A DNA stretch of 62,581 bases from the NCBI GenBank assembly GCA_025462645.1, contig JAOAPB010000025.1, positions 1 to 62,581 on the forward strand, given 5' to 3'. The position numbers and the translations under genes are program-made. Position 1 is the first letter of the stretch. Each line of letters opens with the position of its first letter. This document shows positions 1 to 8,073 of this stretch, in pieces. Origin of the DNA: Edaphobacter sp. (lineage in GTDB: Bacteria; Acidobacteriota; Terriglobia; Terriglobales; Acidobacteriaceae). The notes beneath the pieces are model-generated. The model had not been told where the DNA came from and did not search any database. It saw only the letters and a program-made list of their open reading frames with translations.

Positions 1-24
1 CTACGCGGTAAACTTGCAGACACT

Positions 25-945
25 ATGGATTTGATGGGTTGTGGAACGGCGCTGGTAACTCCCTTCCGGAGGGATGGCGGTGTCGATGAGCCGGCGCTGC
101 ATGCGCTGGTCAACTGGCAGATTGAGAGTGGGATCGATTTTCTGATTCCGTGCGGAACTACCGGTGAGGCTTCAACGCTGACAGAGGCGGAGTGGCTGCG
201 CGTGATCGAGGTTGTCGTTGCGACCGCAGCCGGACGGGTGCCTGTGTTTGCCGGATGCACGCACAATGCGACGCACGAGGCAGTGGCACGGGTGCGGAAG
301 CTATCCCAGGTACATGGGCTCACGGGCGTCCTGACGGCGAATCCTTACTACAATCGGCCAGGTCAGGAGGGACAGTATCAGCACTTCAAGGCGATCGCCG
401 AGGCGATTGAGCTGCCGGTGCTGCTGTACAACATCCCAGGACGGACAGGCGCGAACCTGGAGCCGGCGACGGTGTTGCGGTTGGCGGAGCTGAAGAATGT
501 GATCGGGGTGAAGGAATCGAGCGGGAATCTGACCCAGATCACGGAGCTGCTGACTACGGCTCCGCGCAGCTTCAAGATATTTTGCGGGGATGATGGATTG
601 GCTTTGCCGGTGCTTTCGCTTGGCGGTGCGGGGCTGATCTCGGTGGCTTCGAATGTGATTCCGGGTCAGATGGCGCGGATGGTGCGAGCGGCACTGGAGA
701 ACGATTGGGTTGGGGCACGGAGGATTAACCGGCAGTTCTTCAGGCTGATGCAGGCGCACTTCTGGGAGGCGAGCCCGGCTCCGGTGAAGGCCGTGATGCA
801 CATGTTGGGGCGGGGAGAGGATGTGCTGCGACTGCCTATGGTTCCGGTGTCGGCGGCTACTCGGCGGAAGCTGGAGCGGATGGTGGGTGAGCTTGGGATG
901 CTGGTGGGAGTTGCGCCTACGGGCGAAGATCTGCGGATGTTTTAG
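25..945 (+). CDS. dapA: 4-hydroxy-tetrahydrodipicolinate synthase
   Basis: Condenses pyruvate with aspartate semialdehyde, the first committed step of the diaminopimelate/lysine branch, in the cytoplasm. The 306 residues match the usual length of a DapA TIM barrel. Visible family motifs are the N-terminal GCGTALVTPF, the PCGTTGE substrate loop, the LLYNIPGRTG segment with the proton-relay tyrosine, and the Schiff-base lysine in GVKESSGN near residue 160. The ATG at 25 gives the expected N-terminus. It is followed 53 bases later by dapD on the same strand, so the two are probably co-transcribed. The class I aldolase family also contains N-acetylneuraminate lyase-like members, but the dapD neighbour settles the assignment. 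Confidence 0.95.
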   Translation: MDLMGCGTALVTPFRRDGGVDEPALHALVNWQIESGIDFLIPCGTTGEASTLTEAEWLRVIEVVVATAAGRVPVFAGCTHNATHEAVARVRKLSQVHGLTGVLTANPYYNRPGQEGQYQHFKAIAEAIELPVLLYNIPGRTGANLEPATVLRLAELKNVIGVKESSGNLTQITELLTTAPRSFKIFCGDDGLALPVLSLGGAGLISVASNVIPGQMARMVRAALENDWVGARRINRQFFRLMQAHFWEASPAPVKAVMHMLGRGEDVLRLPMVPVSAATRRKLERMVGELGMLVGVAPTGEDLRMF

Positions 946-998
946 ACGATCCAGCTTCGACACGACAATCCATAAATAATTCTAAGAAAAGGTGATAC

Positions 999-1853
999 GT
1001 GGTTTTGAACGGAACATTGCAGGACAAGGTTGAGCATTGGTTTGCGCAGGGTGCGGCGGCGGTTGGGAATGGCGAGGCGGAGGCAGCTTTTTTTGAGCTG
1101 CGGAGTGCTTTGGAGGCCGGTGATTTGCGGTCGGCGGAGCCAGATAGTTCCCTGCCACTTGGCTGGCGGGTGAATGCCTGGGTGAAACAAGGGATTTTGC
1201 TGGGGTTTCGGCTGGGTGCGCTCGTGGAGATGGGGTCGGCTGAGGGGCTTTCTTTTGTGGATAAGGCGACCTATCCGGCGCGGCGGTTTGCCGCTGGAGA
1301 TGGAGTTCGGGTGGTGCCGGGCGGATCGAGTGTTAGGGCTGGAGCCTTTGTTTCGAAAGGGGTTGTGGTGATGCCTCCGGCTTACGTGAATGTGGGAGCC
1401 TATGTGGATGAGGGGACGATGGTTGACTCTCATGCTTTGGTGGGGAGCTGTGCGCAGATTGGCAAGCGAGTGCATCTGAGCGCGGCGGCGCAGATCGGTG
1501 GGGTGCTGGAGCCGGTGAACGCGAGCCCCGTCATTATTGAGGATGATGTGCTGGTGGGTGGAAATACAGGGGTTTATGAGGGGACAGTGGTGCGGAAGCG
1601 TGCTGTTTTAGCTGCTGGGACGGTGTTGACGCGGGGAACTCCGGTGTATGACCTGGTGCGGGGCGAGGTTTATAAGGCTACGGCGGAGATGCCGCTGGTG
1701 ATCCCTGAGGGTGCGGTGGTGGTTCCGGGGTCTCGCGCTGTAAACAAAGGGAAAGGGCAGGAGTGGGGGTTGAGTATTTCGGCTCCGGTGATCGTTAAAT
1801 ATCGGGACGAAAAAACTGAGCTTTCCCTGGTATTAGAGGACATTTTGCGCTGA
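999..1853 (+). CDS. dapD: 2,3,4,5-tetrahydropyridine-2,6-dicarboxylate N-succinyltransferase
   Basis: Transfers succinyl from succinyl-CoA to tetrahydrodipicolinate in the succinylase branch of diaminopimelate synthesis. The 284-residue protein has an alpha-helical N-terminal part and then a left-handed parallel beta-helix of hexapeptide repeats, for example VMPPAYVNVGAYVDEG, SCAQIGKRVHLSAAAQIGG and IIEDDVLVGGNTGVYEG. The start is GTG at 999, with AAGGTG a few bases upstream. It follows dapA directly. A hairpin with a T run lies just after the stop. Confidence 0.95.
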   Translation: MVLNGTLQDKVEHWFAQGAAAVGNGEAEAAFFELRSALEAGDLRSAEPDSSLPLGWRVNAWVKQGILLGFRLGALVEMGSAEGLSFVDKATYPARRFAAGDGVRVVPGGSSVRAGAFVSKGVVVMPPAYVNVGAYVDEGTMVDSHALVGSCAQIGKRVHLSAAAQIGGVLEPVNASPVIIEDDVLVGGNTGVYEGTVVRKRAVLAAGTVLTRGTPVYDLVRGEVYKATAEMPLVIPEGAVVVPGSRAVNKGKGQEWGLSISAPVIVKYRDEKTELSLVLEDILR

Positions 1854-1876
1854 TTTTGACTGGGTAGATCGTGGTG

Positions 1877-1915
1877 AGAAGAGTGGCTACCGTGGACAGC
1901 GGGATGCCACTTTTT
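1877..1915 (+). terminator. Probable intrinsic terminator of the dapA-dapD unit
   Basis: AGTGGC at 1882-1887 pairs with GCCACT at 1906-1911, and A/G-rich bases outside the stem pair with the T run that begins at 1911. The stem is short and the loop long (18 bases), so efficiency is uncertain, but the position 24 bases after dapD and the T run fit a terminator. Confidence 0.5.
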
Positions 1916-2204
1916 CGCTCTCTAAAATCATGCCAACTTTTTTGACTTTATTTTGCAGCGGTGATCCGTGGCTGGGCGACGGGGGGCTGCCTGCCGTCTT
2001 CGCCGGGACGGCGGAGAAGAGGAGACCCTCGGACAAGGTGGGATGGGTGATGATGAGATCGCGAATAGCCGTGTAGGGCAGCTCCCACCGCTCGCCTGAA
2101 GGCTATGCCACTTTCGATGTAATCCTCCATCAACCTCACTCCCCCTCCCTTGCGGTACTCTGATATCGAGGCTGCCTACCGCCCAAACCTTCCCTGGAGA
2201 CCTC
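1916..2204. other. Gene-free spacer between dapD and the epimerase gene
   Basis: About 290 bases with no convincing gene. Reading frames crossing it have compositions typical of reversed high-GC sequence and no family resemblance. The last 50 bases are C-rich and presumably hold the promoter and leader of the epimerase gene, but no clear -35/-10 pair was seen. Confidence 0.5.
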
Positions 2205-3149
2205 ATGTCCACCGCACTGATCACTGGTATCTCTGGCTTTATCGGTTCAAGCATCGCCCGCGCCCTCCTTGCCGAAGGAGCTACCGTCCGCGGTATCGAC
2301 AACCTCAGCACCGGCAACATCGCCAACCTCGAAGACATCCGCAGGCAACTCGACTTCCGCCAGGACGACATCCTCGATCAGAACGCCATCGCCTCGGCCT
2401 GCGAGGGCGTCGACTACGTCTTCCATCAGGCCGCCATCCCCTCCGTCTTCCAGTCCGTCGACGACCCCATCGGAACCAACGGCCCCAACCTCAACGGCAC
2501 CCTCAACGTCCTCGAGGCCTCCCGCAAAGCCGGCGTCAAGCGCGTCCTCTACGCCGCCTCCTCCGCTGCCTACGGCGCCGACCCCACCCTCCCCAAGACC
2601 GAAACCATGCTCCCCGCCCCCATCTCCCCCTACGCCGTCCAGAAGGTTGCCGGCGAACACTACCTCGCCAGCTACGCCCGCGTCTTCGGCCTTGAAACTG
2701 TCTCTCTCCGCTACTTCAACGTCTTCGGCCCCCGCCAGGACCCCTCCTCCCAATACTCCGGAGTCCTCGCCCGCTTCATCTCCCTCATGTTGGCTGGCGA
2801 AACCCCAACCGTCTTCGGCGACGGCACCACCAGCCGCGACTTCGTCTACATCGACAACGTTGTCAGCGCCAACCTCCTCGCCGCCAGGGCTCCCGCTGCC
2901 AACGTCTCCGGCAAGGTCTTCAACGTGGCCACCGGCCGCCGCACCACCCTCATCGAAGCCTACGAAGAGATCAAGCGCATCACCAGCTACACCGGCTCCA
3001 TCAACTTCGCCCCGGAGCGCGAGGGCGACATCAAGCACTCCCTCGCCGACATCTCCCTGGCGCAGCAGTCTTTCGATTACAAAGTAGTAGCCGACCTGGC
3101 CCACGGTCTCGAACAAACCATAGCCTGGTCCCGTCAACCCGTCAGCTAG
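2205..3149 (+). CDS. NAD-dependent sugar-nucleotide epimerase (extended SDR family)
   Basis: Likely interconverts C4 epimers of a UDP-sugar (UDP-glucose/galactose or the N-acetylated forms), supplying precursor for the EPS genes downstream. The N-terminal TGISGFIGSSIA is the Rossmann TGxxGFIG dinucleotide site. The catalytic set is AASSAAYG (Ser) and YAVQK (Tyr-xxx-Lys). The segment RYFNVFGPRQDP and the C-terminal RDFVYIDNVV are typical of WbpP/GalE-like enzymes that act on N-acetylhexosamines. At 314 residues the length is normal. Substrate specificity cannot be fixed from sequence alone. It stands alone on the plus strand and is followed by an inverted repeat. Confidence 0.85.
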   Translation: MSTALITGISGFIGSSIARALLAEGATVRGIDNLSTGNIANLEDIRRQLDFRQDDILDQNAIASACEGVDYVFHQAAIPSVFQSVDDPIGTNGPNLNGTLNVLEASRKAGVKRVLYAASSAAYGADPTLPKTETMLPAPISPYAVQKVAGEHYLASYARVFGLETVSLRYFNVFGPRQDPSSQYSGVLARFISLMLAGETPTVFGDGTTSRDFVYIDNVVSANLLAARAPAANVSGKVFNVATGRRTTLIEAYEEIKRITSYTGSINFAPEREGDIKHSLADISLAQQSFDYKVVADLAHGLEQTIAWSRQPVS

Positions 3150-3187
3150 ACCCGCCAGCCCGTCAGCAAATAGAGCCGTCCCAACAA

Positions 3188-3227
3188 CCCACTCTGACTC
3201 TGAGCACGTCCACACAGTCAGAGTGGG
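3188..3227 (+). terminator. Inverted repeat after the epimerase gene, possible terminator
   Basis: CCCACTCTGACT at 3188-3199 is the exact reverse complement of AGTCAGAGTGGG at 3216-3227, giving a perfect 12-base-pair stem with a 16-base loop. No U tract follows (the next bases are CTATTCTG), so it could be a Rho-assisted terminator, an RNA-stabilising hairpin or a protein-binding dyad. Confidence 0.45.
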
Positions 3228-3355
3228 CTATTCTGTCCCAAAAAACGACGGTCCACTATCCACGATAGCCGCACTCTTCACCACAAGTTGACCACCGGAA
3301 AACCCACACCGAACACCCATTAAGTCCAGAAAACCACAAGCCGCCGCGCTCCATT

Positions 3356-3949
3356 TTACGCAGAATTTTTCGAGAAATTCCGCATCCCCAAAACGTGGAA
3401 ATCCTTCAACCCACCCTTCAAAACATAGACAAGCTTATTGTTTCCATTAGGATCCGTAGGGCGGAGGAAAAATCCATCCTCCAAGACGAACTCCCGCGTA
3501 TTGCTGATGATGCCCTCGATCATCTCGCTGTCATAGAAATAAACCCGCACCCAAAGCCCCGGAACAATCGGCGCATGCTCATGAAAATGAAGGGCTTTAT
3601 GGCGAAGGTCCCCATCAAAGGTCTTCACGAAGAACACTGCCTTGGCATCCTTCGTCGGCACCTGCTCGACCGTCTCCGAATCCAGCAATCTAAGCCGAAT
3701 GAAATCAAGAGGATACTGCGCGTCATTCCGCAGCAGTTGATCGACCGATCCAAGTTCGCTTACATCCGCGAAACCTCGAACCGCCCTGTCTTCATAGCGA
3801 ATAACGATCCTATGCCTGTCTGCCGATTCTGCGTCTGCCGCAGGCGCTAGGCGTTGTCCCGCGGAGGAGATAGATCGTACTGTTTGATCTTGTACAGCAG
3901 AGCCTTGTAGCTTATTTGAAGATCGTTTGCCGCTGCCTTCCGATTCCAT
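3356..3949 (-). CDS. DUF6982-like protein, function unknown
   Basis: A 197-residue soluble protein with no signal peptide. The N-terminal 45 residues look disordered. The rest (HRIVIRYEDRAVRGFAD, then AVFFVKTFDGD, VRVYFYDSEMIEGI and GFFLRPTDPNGNNKLVYV) resembles the DUF6982 pattern recalled from Acidobacteriota and deltaproteobacterial proteins linked to regulators. No catalytic motif is visible. The only in-frame ATG before the conserved part is at 3949, so the first 103 bases overlap the 3' end of the upstream sigma-54 regulator gene in another frame. That implies tight translational coupling. A shorter product from a non-standard start cannot be excluded. The family name is from memory and needs a profile search. 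Confidence 0.65.
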   Translation of the reverse strand: MESEGSGKRSSNKLQGSAVQDQTVRSISSAGQRLAPAADAESADRHRIVIRYEDRAVRGFADVSELGSVDQLLRNDAQYPLDFIRLRLLDSETVEQVPTKDAKAVFFVKTFDGDLRHKALHFHEHAPIVPGLWVRVYFYDSEMIEGIISNTREFVLEDGFFLRPTDPNGNNKLVYVLKGGLKDFHVLGMRNFSKNSA

Positions 3950-5280
3950 CCAACTTCCTCCAGTACCTGTGCGATTGCTGTCGATTCCGCGTCTCCCTTG
4001 AGGCTTCGTACCATCGCCTTCAGGCCAGCCCCATTGGGTGCCTCTGCAGCCGCACCTGCGGCTCCCTGGTACGCAGCCGAAGGAGCAAGCTCATCCACAA
4101 TAGCCTTCTCATCGCCAAGCACAAGATAACGGTTGATGACATTCTCTAACTCACGCAGATTCCCCGGCCAGGCATGCTCGCTCAGCGTAGTCAGCAGGTT
4201 TGCTGAGAAAGACAAAGGTTCGCGGTCATATCTCTTCGCGCCCTTCCGCATAAAGTACTCAGCCAGCACGGGAATCTCTTCCCGACGTTCGCGCAGCGGC
4301 GGAATGCTCAACGTAAAGCCGTTCAAGCGGTAGTACAAGTCCTCCCGAAAGGTCTTGTTCGCCATCGCCTCTTTCATATTGATGTTCGTGGCCGCGATCA
4401 CACGCACATCCACCTTCATAGGCGAACGGCTACCCAGGCGAGAGAACGTTCCATCCTGCAAAACCTGCAACAGCTTGGCTTGCAGAATTGCTGGCATCTC
4501 GCCGATCTCATCGAGGAAGATCGTTCCACCTGTGCAAATCTCGAACTTCCCGGGTTTCGTCTTCACCGCTCCGGTAAAGGCTCCCTGCTCGTAGCCAAAC
4601 AGCTCACTCTCCAGCAGGTCAGCCGGTACGGCGGCACAGTTTACCTTTAGAAAAATGCGCTGACTCCGGGCCGACATCATATGCGTATAAAGTGCGAGAA
4701 TCTCTTTGCCCGTTCCACTCTCACCAAGAATCAGGAGAGGGATATCGGCGCGAGCAACTAATGCGGCTTGAGCCTCCAGATCGCGCATCCGCTTACTGGA
4801 GCGGACGAAGGAGTGCGTCTCATTAAGAGGAATCTCCCGTGGCGCATCCGCAGCAGATGTCTTCTTCTCCGATGATGCCAGGTACTCCTCAATGGCCTGC
4901 TCGACATCACTGCCGACAAACGGCTTCATCACAATCGCCCGAACGCCAAGCCGGATCACCATCTCCAGATCGCGCAACTCAGCCGAGCACGACAGAACAA
5001 TCACTGGAAGATGTGGTTTTGTGCAGCGAATATGTGTCAGTAATGGAAGCGGATCCCGGCTCGTGTGCAGCGCCAGCAACAGAAGATCAGGTTCGTCATG
5101 CTTCTCGAGTCTGTCGAGCAGCGACTGCTCTTCCGAAAACAGGCTCAGAGAGTATTGGTTTCCAAGTGTCGACCGAAGATAATCAAGTACCGCCAGATCC
5201 GGTTCGAGAATAAGAACTTCGGACCGCGATTTAGAACCAGGTTTCAAAGCAGCGACTGGATAAGCCAACGAAGCGCACAT
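3847..5280 (-). CDS. Sigma-54 enhancer-binding regulator with a degenerate receiver domain
   Basis: Activates transcription by sigma-54 RNA polymerase. Domain order: receiver-like domain (about residues 20-130), AAA+ domain (about 155-390) with Walker A GESGTGKE, the sigma-54 contact loop GAFTGA and Walker B GTIFLDEIGEM, then a Fis-type helix-turn-helix (WNRKAAANDLQISYKALLYKIK). It resembles the PEP-CTERM-associated regulator class (PrsR-like). The receiver keeps the conserved lysine (MKPF, about 119), but the phosphoacceptor position after DLLLL is Ala70 instead of Asp, so phosphorylation at the usual site is not possible. No histidine kinase gene is in the window. It overlaps the DUF6982-like gene and is transcribed away from a second regulator of the same class. 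Confidence 0.9.
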   Translation of the reverse strand: MCASLAYPVAALKPGSKSRSEVLILEPDLAVLDYLRSTLGNQYSLSLFSEEQSLLDRLEKHDEPDLLLLALHTSRDPLPLLTHIRCTKPHLPVIVLSCSAELRDLEMVIRLGVRAIVMKPFVGSDVEQAIEEYLASSEKKTSAADAPREIPLNETHSFVRSSKRMRDLEAQAALVARADIPLLILGESGTGKEILALYTHMMSARSQRIFLKVNCAAVPADLLESELFGYEQGAFTGAVKTKPGKFEICTGGTIFLDEIGEMPAILQAKLLQVLQDGTFSRLGSRSPMKVDVRVIAATNINMKEAMANKTFREDLYYRLNGFTLSIPPLRERREEIPVLAEYFMRKGAKRYDREPLSFSANLLTTLSEHAWPGNLRELENVINRYLVLGDEKAIVDELAPSAAYQGAAGAAAEAPNGAGLKAMVRSLKGDAESTAIAQVLEEVGWNRKAAANDLQISYKALLYKIKQYDLSPPRDNA

Positions 5281-5313
5281 ACAACACCCCTATTTTGCCG
5301 ATTTGGTGTCGAT

Positions 5314-5329
5314 CGCCCAAACCTTGCCA
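5314..5329 (-). promoter_or_regulatory. Candidate sigma-54 promoter of the upstream regulator gene
   Basis: On the minus strand the sequence reads TGGCAAGGTTTGGGCG, giving the invariant GG at -24 and GC at -12 with ten bases between them. It lies about 35 bases before the ATG at 5280. The -12 box is GGGC, not TTGC, so the match is moderate. It would imply autoregulation. Confidence 0.4.
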
Positions 5330-5718
5330 AGTCTTCGAACTCCACATGCTCTACGGGGAGCCCGATCCTAACCTTTGATCTAGCCAGCTGGGAGGTGGGG
5401 AGAAAAACCACAGCCTTCAGAGCTGAATTCTAGATCGAATTGCGAGAACTATGACAGAAAAATGTTAATAATTTTGCCGACAAAAGAGAAAAAGCTTTTC
5501 CATTCCCTCTTCCTCAAGTAGGTCTAGCTTACATGTTACCTGCCCTGCAAAAGAGGGGAAAGTTATTTTTTTCGAAAGATTACTTTGGTAAAGGATCTTC
5601 CAGTGACTGTAAATTTGCTGATAAAAATACCGTTACAGTCCAACTTTAGAGGTGATTCCTATATCGCGCACGCGTCCGCTTCCAGGCACTATCCGTTATT
5701 TTGATTCGGCGCATCTAA
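5330..5718. other. Divergent intergenic region between two sigma-54 regulators
   Basis: About 390 bases, AT-richer than its surroundings in 5450-5650, with no supported gene. It should carry the promoter of the plus-strand regulator. No GG-N10-GC box was found on the plus strand here and no strong -35/-10 pair stands out. Confidence 0.45.
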
Positions 5719-6876
5719 TTGGTGCTTGACGTGCACTGTGAAGAGTATTGCAGATTACCGCTGCTCTCGATAGGAAAACAAACATTGGTTCACAATGCCG
5801 AATTCGCTGCCTCACTCAGTCTCCCGCCTCTGGACATCATCTTCGGCAAAAGTGCGGCCATGCAGGCTGTCCGAAGTAAGCTGGAACGCGTAGCCGAAAC
5901 CGATGTCCCTGTGTTGATTCAGGGAGAGAGTGGTACCGGCAAGGAGATCTGCGTCCGCCTCCTCCATGCCTTTTCTATGCGGGCGCGAGGTTCACTGGTT
6001 AAGGTAAGTTGCCCCGCCATCCCGCACTCGTTACTTGAAACTGAGCTGTTTGGATATGAAAAAGGGGCCTTCACAGGCGCCATGACGACCAAGCTCGGCA
6101 GAGTCGAACAGGCTCACATGGGAACCCTCTTTCTGGATGAGGTCGGCAGCCTCGATCTGGGAGTTCAGGCCAAACTGCTCCAGGTCCTGCAGGACGGCAC
6201 CTTTGTCCGCGTCGGAGGCCACGAGCCCCGCTCCATCACCACGCGGCTGGTCTCCGCCTCAAACTCCGACCTCCGCAACCGGGTCGAGGATGGGACCTTC
6301 CGCCTCGACTTCCTCTTCCGCATCAACGCCGTAACCATCAATCTTCCACCTCTTCGGCAGCGGATCGCCGATCTGCCGGTGCTCATCGACTACTTCATCG
6401 AGCACTATGCAAAAATCTTCCACCAGACTCCGGAGCTGCTCTCAAAGAGCGCAGTCCGTCTGATGCAGAACTATAACTGGCCGGGAAACGTTCGCCAGCT
6501 TGAGAATCTCATCCGCAGCTATGTCCTTATCGGCAGCGAGGAGGCTCTCGTAGCCGAGTTGATGCCGGAGCCCCCTCGCGGCGGCATCGTCACCGAGATT
6601 GATATCAATGAGCCGATCTCTCTCAAGAACATCACCAAACAGGCTACCCACGATCTCGAGCGCCAGATCATCCTCAAGGTCCTGCAGGCCAACAGCTGGA
6701 ATCGCCAGAAGACCGCCAAATGGCTACAGATCAGCTACAGGTCGCTCCTCTATAAATTGAACGAGGCCGGCATGCCTGAGGTTCCCCCTCGTCCCATCCG
6801 CGTTCCCAATCTGATCAAGAAAAATGAGCAACCGACACTCAAGCCATCTCTCTCGTCTCGGACCCGTATCTACTAA
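5719..6876 (+). CDS. Sigma-54 enhancer-binding regulator without receiver domain
   Basis: AAA+ sigma-54 activator. After a short N-terminal stretch of about 38 residues with no sensor domain, the AAA+ core follows with GESGTGKE (Walker A), FGYEKGAFTGAMT (sigma-54 loop), GTLFLDEVGSL (Walker B) and the arginine-rich LPPLRQRIADLP segment. The C-terminal Fis-type helix-turn-helix is WNRQKTAKWLQISYRSLLYKLN, followed by a basic tail. The helix-turn-helix closely resembles that of the divergent regulator, so both may recognise related sites. An in-frame TAA at 5716 sits directly before the first possible start (TTG 5719, then GTG 5722 or 5731), so the exact start is uncertain. With no receiver, activity is probably set by expression level or a partner protein. 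Confidence 0.88.
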   Translation: MVLDVHCEEYCRLPLLSIGKQTLVHNAEFAASLSLPPLDIIFGKSAAMQAVRSKLERVAETDVPVLIQGESGTGKEICVRLLHAFSMRARGSLVKVSCPAIPHSLLETELFGYEKGAFTGAMTTKLGRVEQAHMGTLFLDEVGSLDLGVQAKLLQVLQDGTFVRVGGHEPRSITTRLVSASNSDLRNRVEDGTFRLDFLFRINAVTINLPPLRQRIADLPVLIDYFIEHYAKIFHQTPELLSKSAVRLMQNYNWPGNVRQLENLIRSYVLIGSEEALVAELMPEPPRGGIVTEIDINEPISLKNITKQATHDLERQIILKVLQANSWNRQKTAKWLQISYRSLLYKLNEAGMPEVPPRPIRVPNLIKKNEQPTLKPSLSSRTRIY

Positions 6877-6914
6877 TCAGACTGTTCCATTAATCATAAT
6901 CAGACTGTTCCATT
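6874..6914. repeat. 18-bp direct repeat pair between convergent genes
   Basis: TAATCAGACTGTTCCATT occurs at 6874-6891 and again at 6897-6914. The first copy starts inside the stop codon of the regulator gene, and the second ends just before the stop of the convergent glycosyltransferase gene. Together with the bases after it, copy two can form GTTCC...GGAAC. It may act in 3' end formation or be a local slippage duplication. Confidence 0.7.
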
Positions 6915-6915
6915 T

Positions 6916-8073
6916 TTAGGAACGTGACGATAGAACCTGTTCCAGAATTTTCTGCACATCGTAAGATACATCGGACCAGCTCCGGCTATGACGTCCCGAG
7001 ATCTCAGCTGGGTCCCATTGCTGTGACAGTACTTCCCCAAGCGCTATCGTCAGAGCCGACGCATCGTTCGCCGGGACGAGCCGTCCGCTGCTGTCGTCCA
7101 TCAGCTCGGGTATCCCGCCAACATCGCTCGCCACTACAGGACGCCCTGAGGCCAGAGCCTCGATCACGACATTCGGGCAGCCCTCCCGGTAGCTTGGGAG
7201 AGTCACCAGATCCGCCGCGGCCATCCATAGCGCCACCTGATCGGTCGGACAGGAGGGTACCAGCGTAACTGCCTCGCCGACACCTTGTCTTGCAATCGCC
7301 TCCACCAATATCGACTTATCATGCCCGTCGCCGACGATATAGCAATGCGCCCGGGGACGCTCCACGCGCAGACGCGCCATCGCCTCAATCAGCTCGCGAA
7401 GCCCCTTCGCAACATCCAGCCGCCCGACATACACAATCGCCTCACCATCCTCATCGATTCGCAGCAGACGCCGAGCCTCCCTTGTATCCCGAGGATAGAA
7501 GATTGAGGTATCGCAGCCATTAAGGACAGCCTTACTCCGTGTAACGTCCGCGCCCATCTTCAACGCAGTCCTTCTCAGGTCTCCACTCACCGTAATGAGA
7601 AAATCCGTCCTCCGCAGAACCTGCCGGGTAAGGGCTCCGCAGAACGGGTCAGGAATCCGATTCAGGTCCGAGCCAATCGCGATTACGACAACAGGAACCC
7701 CAAGCGCCTTTCCAACGCGCAGAGCGGCAAATCCATCCGGATACACGATGTAATTCAGGATGATATCCGGCCGAAATCGCCTCACATCCGAAAGGATGCT
7801 CCTGGCTGCGGCCCAGCCATTCAATGGACGCGACACCGCAGGCAGTGCCGGATAGGGAATGTATTGCACCGCAACATCTGATATCCGGTGATTGAAATCG
7901 AGCGACCGCCCAGCCCGGCTACGCGGCGTCAGAAACTTAGGATACTGCGACTCCGGGTAGAAGACCTTGAGCTCACAGTGCTTCGTCAGAAAACGTAGCG
8001 TCTGATACGCCGAGTGGCCCGCCCACGGCTCCTGCGATGTCGGGAAGTACCGCGTAATCACCGCCACTCTCAT
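6916..8073 (-). CDS. Glycosyltransferase family 4 (GT-B fold)
   Basis: Transfers a sugar from a nucleotide-sugar donor with retention, presumably onto the lipid-linked EPS repeat unit at the inner face of the membrane. The 385 residues form two Rossmann domains. The N-terminal domain starts MRVAVITRYFPTSQEPWAGH. The C-terminal domain has AIVYVGRLDVAKGLRELIEA and the donor-binding EGCPNVVIEALASGRPVVAS with the EX7E motif. No membrane segment. Its ATG overlaps the stop of the upstream glycosyltransferase gene by four bases, showing co-transcription. Donor and acceptor cannot be deduced. Confidence 0.88.
   Translation of the reverse strand: MRVAVITRYFPTSQEPWAGHSAYQTLRFLTKHCELKVFYPESQYPKFLTPRSRAGRSLDFNHRISDVAVQYIPYPALPAVSRPLNGWAAARSILSDVRRFRPDIILNYIVYPDGFAALRVGKALGVPVVVIAIGSDLNRIPDPFCGALTRQVLRRTDFLITVSGDLRRTALKMGADVTRSKAVLNGCDTSIFYPRDTREARRLLRIDEDGEAIVYVGRLDVAKGLRELIEAMARLRVERPRAHCYIVGDGHDKSILVEAIARQGVGEAVTLVPSCPTDQVALWMAAADLVTLPSYREGCPNVVIEALASGRPVVASDVGGIPELMDDSSGRLVPANDASALTIALGEVLSQQWDPAEISGRHSRSWSDVSYDVQKILEQVLSSRS

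Noticed and set aside
1928..2371. 147-codon minus-strand frame between dapD and the epimerase gene
   Set aside because: It is half antisense to the epimerase gene, has an Arg/Ser/Pro-rich composition typical of shadow frames and shows no domain.
2247..3215. Long minus-strand frame opposite the epimerase gene
   Set aside because: Gly/Asp/Val-rich shadow of a high-GC gene. The epimerase motifs on the plus strand are unambiguous.
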